Shown: positions 44,926-46,646 of the stretch, piece after piece | How the letters are laid out: each line of letters opens with the position of its first letter | How positions within the stretch are numbered: the stretch's first letter is position 1 | From: Marinomonas profundimaris | GTDB lineage: Bacteria > Pseudomonadota > Gammaproteobacteria > Pseudomonadales > Marinomonadaceae | Assembly: GCF_000508165.1 (NCBI RefSeq) | Contig: NZ_AYOZ01000014.1 | Span: forward strand, 1 to 46,646 | Reading direction: 5' to 3' | DNA: 46,646 bases | Translations under genes and position numbers: made by a program | The notes under the pieces: model-generated | The model's database searches: none | What the model saw: only the letters and a program-made list of their open reading frames with translations | Told to the model about the DNA's origin: nothing

Positions 44926-44975
44926 TAAAAATCGAAAATCAAAGTTATTCGCTATTATTCCCAAAAGACAGACAT

Positions 44976-45017
44976 AAAAAAGCCAGAGTTCAAATTGAAG
45001 TGAACTCTGGCTTTTTT
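44976..45017. terminator. Bidirectional intrinsic terminator
   Basis: AAAAAAGCCAGAGTTCA (44976-44992) and TGAACTCTGGCTTTTTT (45001-45017) form a 17-bp perfect stem with an 8-nt loop between the convergent EAL and FadL-family genes. Confidence 0.94.
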
Positions 45018-45047
45018 AAACGCAATAACAATTTATGTAATGATAAA

Positions 45048-46334
45048 TTAGAACGCCATATTCATCGCGACAGAAACAACATTGGCTGAAGACTCATAAT
45101 CTGCGTTTAACTTACCACGTGCAAGATCTTCTCCCGTGCCGTCACGGTTAACAGACACATCTTCGATCATCACGTGAGTGAAGGCGAAAGTGGCAGACGT
45201 CATGTCATTGAAATCGTAAGTGCCGCCAATGGAGATCCATTTACGATCACCATCTGGCGTACGAGCAGAACGATATTCATCCGTTACTGGCGAATTATCC
45301 ATCGCAACACCGGTGCGCAAGGTCAATTTATCCGAGTAGGTATACGTTAGACCCGCTGAATACATCCACTGATCTTTAAAACCAAAAGTAAGTACCGAAT
45401 TAGACTGAGTGCTGTCGAAATCTATATTAATACCATCCATTGAACCCCAACCGGTCTTAATAGCAGTTAAACCCAAAACAAGTTTTGAGGTCAAATCCTG
45501 CTCTACACTAACAGTTAATAATGATGGAAACGTTATTGAGTCACTAACAGTCGTATCAACCAACGTTGCTGATGCAGCCTCAGCTGCAGCATCGTATTCA
45601 ACATTGCCCTTAAAATCAAAATCAACTTCACTACGATAACCTAGGCCAACTCTAGTACCTTTTCTTGGCTCAAAAGCCACACCAAAGCTATAACCATAAG
45701 CGATATCATCTGCTTCAATACGCCCATTACCTTCTCCACCTGCAACAGAGCCAACTTGAGACTCTAGAACCACTTCTGCTTTATGAAGTTGTACACTAGC
45801 GCCAATCGAAGTCCACTCATTAACTCGATGCGCTAAAGCAAAACTCAAAGCAATATCCTGAATTCCTGTTTCCGTAGCATGAAAGCGCCCCGCCCAATCT
45901 GTACCATAATCACCAGACAGACCGAAAGGCACATTTAAAGAAATCCCCGCGACAGTCTTGTCAGACAACGGCTTGGCAAAATAAAAAGATGGCACCAATG
46001 TATTGTCAACAGAATCATCAGTTGAATCAGTCCCTAGAGAGCTCGACCCAGCGAGACTTGTATCAGTTGCAGAATTTACTGTCACATCCATACTCGGCAT
46101 TACGTAAGCGCCGGACACATAAACAGTGGTCTCTTTGGCATTCACAAAGAGCGCAGGGTTCCAGAAGCTGGCAGAGATATCTTCATTAGAAGCGGCCACA
46201 CCCGCTAACGCTTTACCTGACGCAGTGGCACTGTGGTCATTTAACGCAAAACCTGCAGAATACGCAGAAGACGCTGCTGCCACAGAGGCCGCAACAACAC
46301 TTGCTCTAAACAAGAATTTTGAGGAGGTAGTCAT
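45048..46334 (-). CDS. FadL/OmpP1-family outer-membrane transporter
   Basis: A 428-residue outer-membrane beta-barrel for long-chain fatty acids or other hydrophobic substrates. After a signal peptide (SVAAASSAYSAGFALN) comes the FadL hatch region (SATASGKALAGVAASNEDISASFWNPALF, with the NPA motif), then VPFGLSGDYGTDWAGRF and the repeated strands GLGYRSEVDFDFKG and TLRTGVAMDNSPVTDEYRSA. It ends in Phe (SVAMNMAF), as expected for BAM recognition. Start ATG 46334 is preceded by GGAG. Confidence 0.93.
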   Translation of the reverse strand: MTTSSKFLFRASVVAASVAAASSAYSAGFALNDHSATASGKALAGVAASNEDISASFWNPALFVNAKETTVYVSGAYVMPSMDVTVNSATDTSLAGSSSLGTDSTDDSVDNTLVPSFYFAKPLSDKTVAGISLNVPFGLSGDYGTDWAGRFHATETGIQDIALSFALAHRVNEWTSIGASVQLHKAEVVLESQVGSVAGGEGNGRIEADDIAYGYSFGVAFEPRKGTRVGLGYRSEVDFDFKGNVEYDAAAEAASATLVDTTVSDSITFPSLLTVSVEQDLTSKLVLGLTAIKTGWGSMDGINIDFDSTQSNSVLTFGFKDQWMYSAGLTYTYSDKLTLRTGVAMDNSPVTDEYRSARTPDGDRKWISIGGTYDFNDMTSATFAFTHVMIEDVSVNRDGTGEDLARGKLNADYESSANVVSVAMNMAF

Positions 46335-46394
46335 AATAAGCTCCGTTGTTATTTTTATTGGGAATTTTATTTTTTATTACTGAATCACTTATAC

Positions 46395-46411
46395 GCTTCT
46401 ATTATAGAAGC
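46395..46411. promoter_or_regulatory. Inverted repeat upstream of the FadL-family gene
   Basis: GCTTCTA (46395-46401), loop TTA, TAGAAGC (46405-46411), about 60 bp upstream of the start. It may be an operator. The rest of 46335-46619 holds no gene that I can see. Confidence 0.35.
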
Positions 46412-46619
46412 CCATAACCTGATATTACCAGTAAGTATTTCTTCCGCAATACAATATTTAAAAATATCCTATCAAAAGAAGGTGAAACACAGCAAAAAAC
46501 AACCCAGGAACAACATACAGAAACGAATTGAAAAGAAAGCAGATGAGCTTTAATGAATAAAAACAGGAAAATAATAGAGGAAATGAAAATGTCACTTATT
46601 GCCTAATAAGCAATAAAAA

Positions 46620-46646
46620 TGGCGGAATGGACGGGACTCGAACCCG
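46620..46646 (-). tRNA. tRNA 3' end, truncated at window edge (tRNA-Asp possible)
   Basis: Read on the minus strand, the window ends with a T arm (CGGG-TTCGAGT-CCCGT), the acceptor half CCATTCC, discriminator G and an encoded CCA. The anticodon lies outside the window. G73 and the TTCGAGTCCCGT arm resemble bacterial tRNA-Asp, but isotype cannot be proven. A weak hairpin at 46596-46616 may be its terminator. Confidence 0.85.

Overview
The window looks like chromosome of a marine gammaproteobacterium close to Marinomonas or other Oceanospirillales. This rests on recognisable housekeeping neighbours (dnaX-ybaB-recR-rnd-ycgL-ycgN, hrpA, cysK, dusA, tal, radD, yejK), moderate G+C, and no plasmid or transposase genes. 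The genus is an inference from gene content, not a database result.

Layout. Positions 1-5000 are an A+T-rich accessory segment, almost all on the minus strand. It holds a partial membrane ORF at the left edge, a decayed copy and an intact copy of a Rha-family phage regulator, a structured phage-type leader, a two-gene cassette (TIR-domain protein plus a membrane-anchored beta-rich protein), and the broken C-terminal end of a phage tail tape-measure protein. It abuts the 5' end of dusA, a known prophage and island integration site, so I read it as an eroded dusA-linked prophage carrying a candidate defence cassette.

Positions 5148-16500 are core metabolism and envelope: dusA, tal, an acetyltransferase with a shortened C-terminus, a periplasmic PQQ-type sugar dehydrogenase, a diguanylate cyclase, mlaA without a visible lipobox, hrpA and cysK. 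Positions 16700-24600 form a long minus-strand block: dnaX-ybaB-recR-rnd-ycgL-ycgN, then a membrane VWA protein overlapping a class II glutamine amidotransferase. dnaX carries a nine-A slippery run that would yield a short gamma-like product.

Positions 24800-35400 are mostly single genes: trhO, a 2OG-Fe(II) oxygenase, radD, a TetR regulator, a DUF1499 protein, tapT, a DUF2947 protein, a 63-residue basic protein, a HAD phosphatase, yejK, a small Lys-rich protein, glyoxalase I and an OmpA-like protein. Positions 35400-46646 hold a YhiN-like flavoprotein, an unknown envelope protein behind two tandem LexA boxes, a four-gene imelysin/di-haem/imelysin/DUF1513 operon behind a promoter overlapped by a Fur-like box, a GGDEF-EAL protein with a dead GGDEF, a FadL-family porin, and the 3' end of a tRNA cut by the window edge.

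The two best candidates for undescribed biology are the TIR/membrane beta-protein pair (2277-4093) and the gene under double LexA control (36901-37547).
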